DNA from: Sphingomonas sp.
Lineage (GTDB): Bacteria > Pseudomonadota > Alphaproteobacteria > Sphingomonadales > Sphingomonadaceae
Length of the DNA: 17,575 nucleotides
Reading direction: 5' to 3'
Assembly: GCA_025981625.1 (NCBI GenBank)
Contig: JAICXF010000041.1
Coordinates: 1-17,575 of the forward strand
Each line of letters opens with the position of its first letter. Position 1 is the stretch's first letter. Below are positions 15,970-17,575 of the stretch, piece after piece. Both the position numbers and the translations under genes were made by a program. The notes under the pieces are model-generated. The model worked only from the letters and a program-made list of their open reading frames with translations, searched no databases and had not been told where the DNA came from.

Positions 15970-17575
15970 GTGTTCGCCTCAGTGGCAAAGAGCATCTTCG
16001 GATCGGCCAACGATCGCTATGTCCGAGGCCTCGGCAAGTATGTCGACGCAGTCAACGCCTTCGAACCCAATATCCAGGCCCTGTCCGACGAGGAACTTCG
16101 GGAACAGACCCAGAAGTTCCGCCAGCGCCTCGCCAATGGCGAGAAGCTCGATGCCCTTCTGCCGGAGGCGTTCGCGACCGTCCGCGAGGCCGCCGTCAGG
16201 ACGCTTGGTCAGCGGCATTACGATGTCCAGCTGATCGGTGGCATCGCGCTTCATCGCGGCGAGATCGCGGAGATGAAGACCGGCGAGGGCAAGACCCTGG
16301 TCGCGACGCTCGCGGTGTATCTGAACGCGCTCGAAGGGAAGGGCGTCCACGTCGTCACGGTGAACGACTATCTCGCCCGGCGCGACGCGGAATGGATGGG
16401 GCAGGTTTACGGCTTCCTCGGCATGAGCGTCGGAGTGATCGTCCCCAACCTCACTGATCAGCAGCGTCACGAGGCATATAACGCCGACATCACCTACGCG
16501 ACCAACAACGAGCTCGGCTTCGATTACCTGCGCGACAACATGAAATATTCGCGCGCGCAGATGGTCCAGCGGCCGTTCAATTTCGCCATCGTGGACGAGG
16601 TGGACTCGATCCTGATCGACGAGGCCCGCACGCCGCTGATCATCTCAGGACCGACTGACGACAAGTCGGACCTCTATATCTCGGTCGACAAGCTGGTGAA
16701 GACGCTGCTGCCGTCGGATTTCGAGAAGGACGAGAAACAGAAGAGCGTCGTCCTCACTGAAGAAGGCACCGAGAAATCCGAGCGCATGCTGGAAGATGCG
16801 GGGCTGATCGAGGGGCGCAATCTCTATGACGTCGCCAACACCCAGGCCGTGCATCACTTGAACCAGGCCCTGAAGGCCAACGTCATGTTCAAGAAGGACA
16901 TCGACTATATCGTCAAGGACGGGAAGGTCGTCATCATCGACGAGTTCACCGGCCGAATGATGGATGGACGCCGCTGGTCGGACGGGCTTCACCAGGCCGT
17001 CGAGGCCAAGGAGGGCGTCCAGATCGAGCCCGAGAACCAGACGCTCGCCTCGATCACCTTCCAGAACTATTTCCGGATGTACCCCAAGCTGTCGGGAATG
17101 ACCGGCACGGCGATGACCGAGGCGCCGGAATTCTTCGACATCTACAAAATGAACGTGGTCGCGATCCCGACCAACGTTCCGGTCCAGCGCAAGGACGACG
17201 ACGACGTCTTCTACAAGACGCTGCCGGAGAAATTCGCGGCGATCGCGGTCGAGCTCAAGGCCAAACCGGAGCTTGGCCAGCCGGTCCTGGTCGGCACCGT
17301 TTCGATCGAAAAATCGGAGATGCTCTCCGAGTATCTGGAGAAAGAGGGCGTCAAGCATTCGGTGTTGAATGCCCGCTTTCACGAGCAGGAAGCGCATATC
17401 GTCGCCCAGGCCGGCCGCATCGGCGCGGTCACCATTGCCACCAACATGGCCGGTCGAGGCACCGACATTCAGCTCGGCGGCAATCTCGAATTTAGGATGC
17501 AGGACGAGTTCCCCGATCTCGTGCTCGGGACTCCGGAATATGAGGCCCGGGCGGAGAAGATCCGCGCGGAGATCG
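15970..17575 (+). CDS. secA: Preprotein translocase ATPase SecA (3' end outside window)
   Basis: The first 535 residues of SecA are present and the frame is open to the last base. SecA is the motor that drives unfolded preproteins through SecYEG at the inner membrane. The N-terminus [17 protein letters not shown] precedes the DEAD-like motor NBD1. Walker A is MKTGEGKT with Lys108, and Walker B is [17 protein letters not shown] with Asp209. Both fall at the same numbers as I recall for E. coli SecA, which supports the GTG 15970 start. Further motifs are [10 protein letters not shown], the preprotein-crosslinking region with [41 protein letters not shown] and [16 protein letters not shown] (NBD2). 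The rest of NBD2 and the C-terminal scaffold lie beyond the window. AAGGGA six bases upstream serves as ribosome site. Confidence 0.98.
   Translation, partial: MFASVAKSIFGSANDRYVRGLGKYVDAVNAFEPNIQALSDEELREQTQKFRQRLANGEKLDALLPEAFATVREAAVRTLGQRHYDVQLIGGIALHRGEIAEMKTGEGKTLVATLAVYLNALEGKGVHVVTVNDYLARRDAEWMGQVYGFLGMSVGVIVPNLTDQQRHEAYNADITYATNNELGFDYLRDNMKYSRAQMVQRPFNFAIVDEVDSILIDEARTPLIISGPTDDKSDLYISVDKLVKTLLPSDFEKDEKQKSVVLTEEGTEKSERMLEDAGLIEGRNLYDVANTQAVHHLNQALKANVMFKKDIDYIVKDGKVVIIDEFTGRMMDGRRWSDGLHQAVEAKEGVQIEPENQTLASITFQNYFRMYPKLSGMTGTAMTEAPEFFDIYKMNVVAIPTNVPVQRKDDDDVFYKTLPEKFAAIAVELKAKPELGQPVLVGTVSIEKSEMLSEYLEKEGVKHSVLNARFHEQEAHIVAQAGRIGAVTIATNMAGRGTDIQLGGNLEFRMQDEFPDLVLGTPEYEARAEKIRAEI

Noticed and set aside
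16645..17397. Minus-strand open frame of 250 codons opposite secA
   Set aside because: It overlaps conserved SecA motor sequence and consists of low-complexity Leu/Asp/Val/Arg text of a shadow frame.
1..17575. tRNA, rRNA, CRISPR, insertion sequence or phage-like material
   Set aside because: Read on both strands by eye, no cloverleaf, spaced repeat array, transposase motif or terminal inverted repeat pair was found. A tRNAscan and Infernal run would settle small RNAs.

Overview
The window reads as ordinary chromosomal core DNA from a GC-rich alphaproteobacterium, most likely a sphingomonad (Sphingomonadales). The signs are a TonB-dependent receptor with the alphaproteobacterial GxVxTGSRI-type TonB box, an AddAB (not RecBCD) recombination nuclease, a DivL-type pseudo-histidine kinase, GTG starts, and strong G/C preference at third codon positions. 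I see no mobile element, CRISPR array, rRNA, tRNA or defence island.

Layout. (1) 1-354: the 3' end of ahcY, followed by two adjacent terminator hairpins (353-440) that separate it from a convergent gene. (2) 447-3635, minus strand: a large TonB-dependent outer-membrane receptor with four close cysteine pairs in its barrel. (3) 3636-3939: a divergent intergenic region of 304 bp with no convincing gene. (4) 3940-15329, plus strand: a tightly packed run divL - tsaE - amgK - murU - addB - addA - trxA. Junctions overlap by 4 bp (divL/tsaE), 4 bp (amgK/murU) and 8 bp (murU/addB). The 190-bp gap between addB and addA holds an antisense candidate gene for a 47-residue single-pass membrane protein (11369-11512). 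(5) 15340-15403: a dispersed-repeat-like palindrome just before a convergent GFA-family gene (15408-15848, minus). (6) 15970 to the window end: secA, divergent from the GFA gene and cut off at 535 residues.

How the genes work together. The plus-strand run mixes cell-cycle signalling (DivL, acting on the CckA-CtrA pathway in Caulobacter), tRNA t6A modification (TsaE), peptidoglycan recycling (AmgK plus MurU convert MurNAc to UDP-MurNAc in two steps), double-strand-break repair (AddB plus AddA form one helicase-nuclease) and thiol redox (TrxA). AmgK/MurU and AddB/AddA are true functional pairs. The rest looks like a conserved housekeeping cluster rather than one pathway.

Most worth a second look: the tyrosine (Y568) in place of the phospho-accepting histidine in the DivL homologue, and the unannotated small membrane protein gene antisense between addB and addA. 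I found no clearly new multi-gene system.
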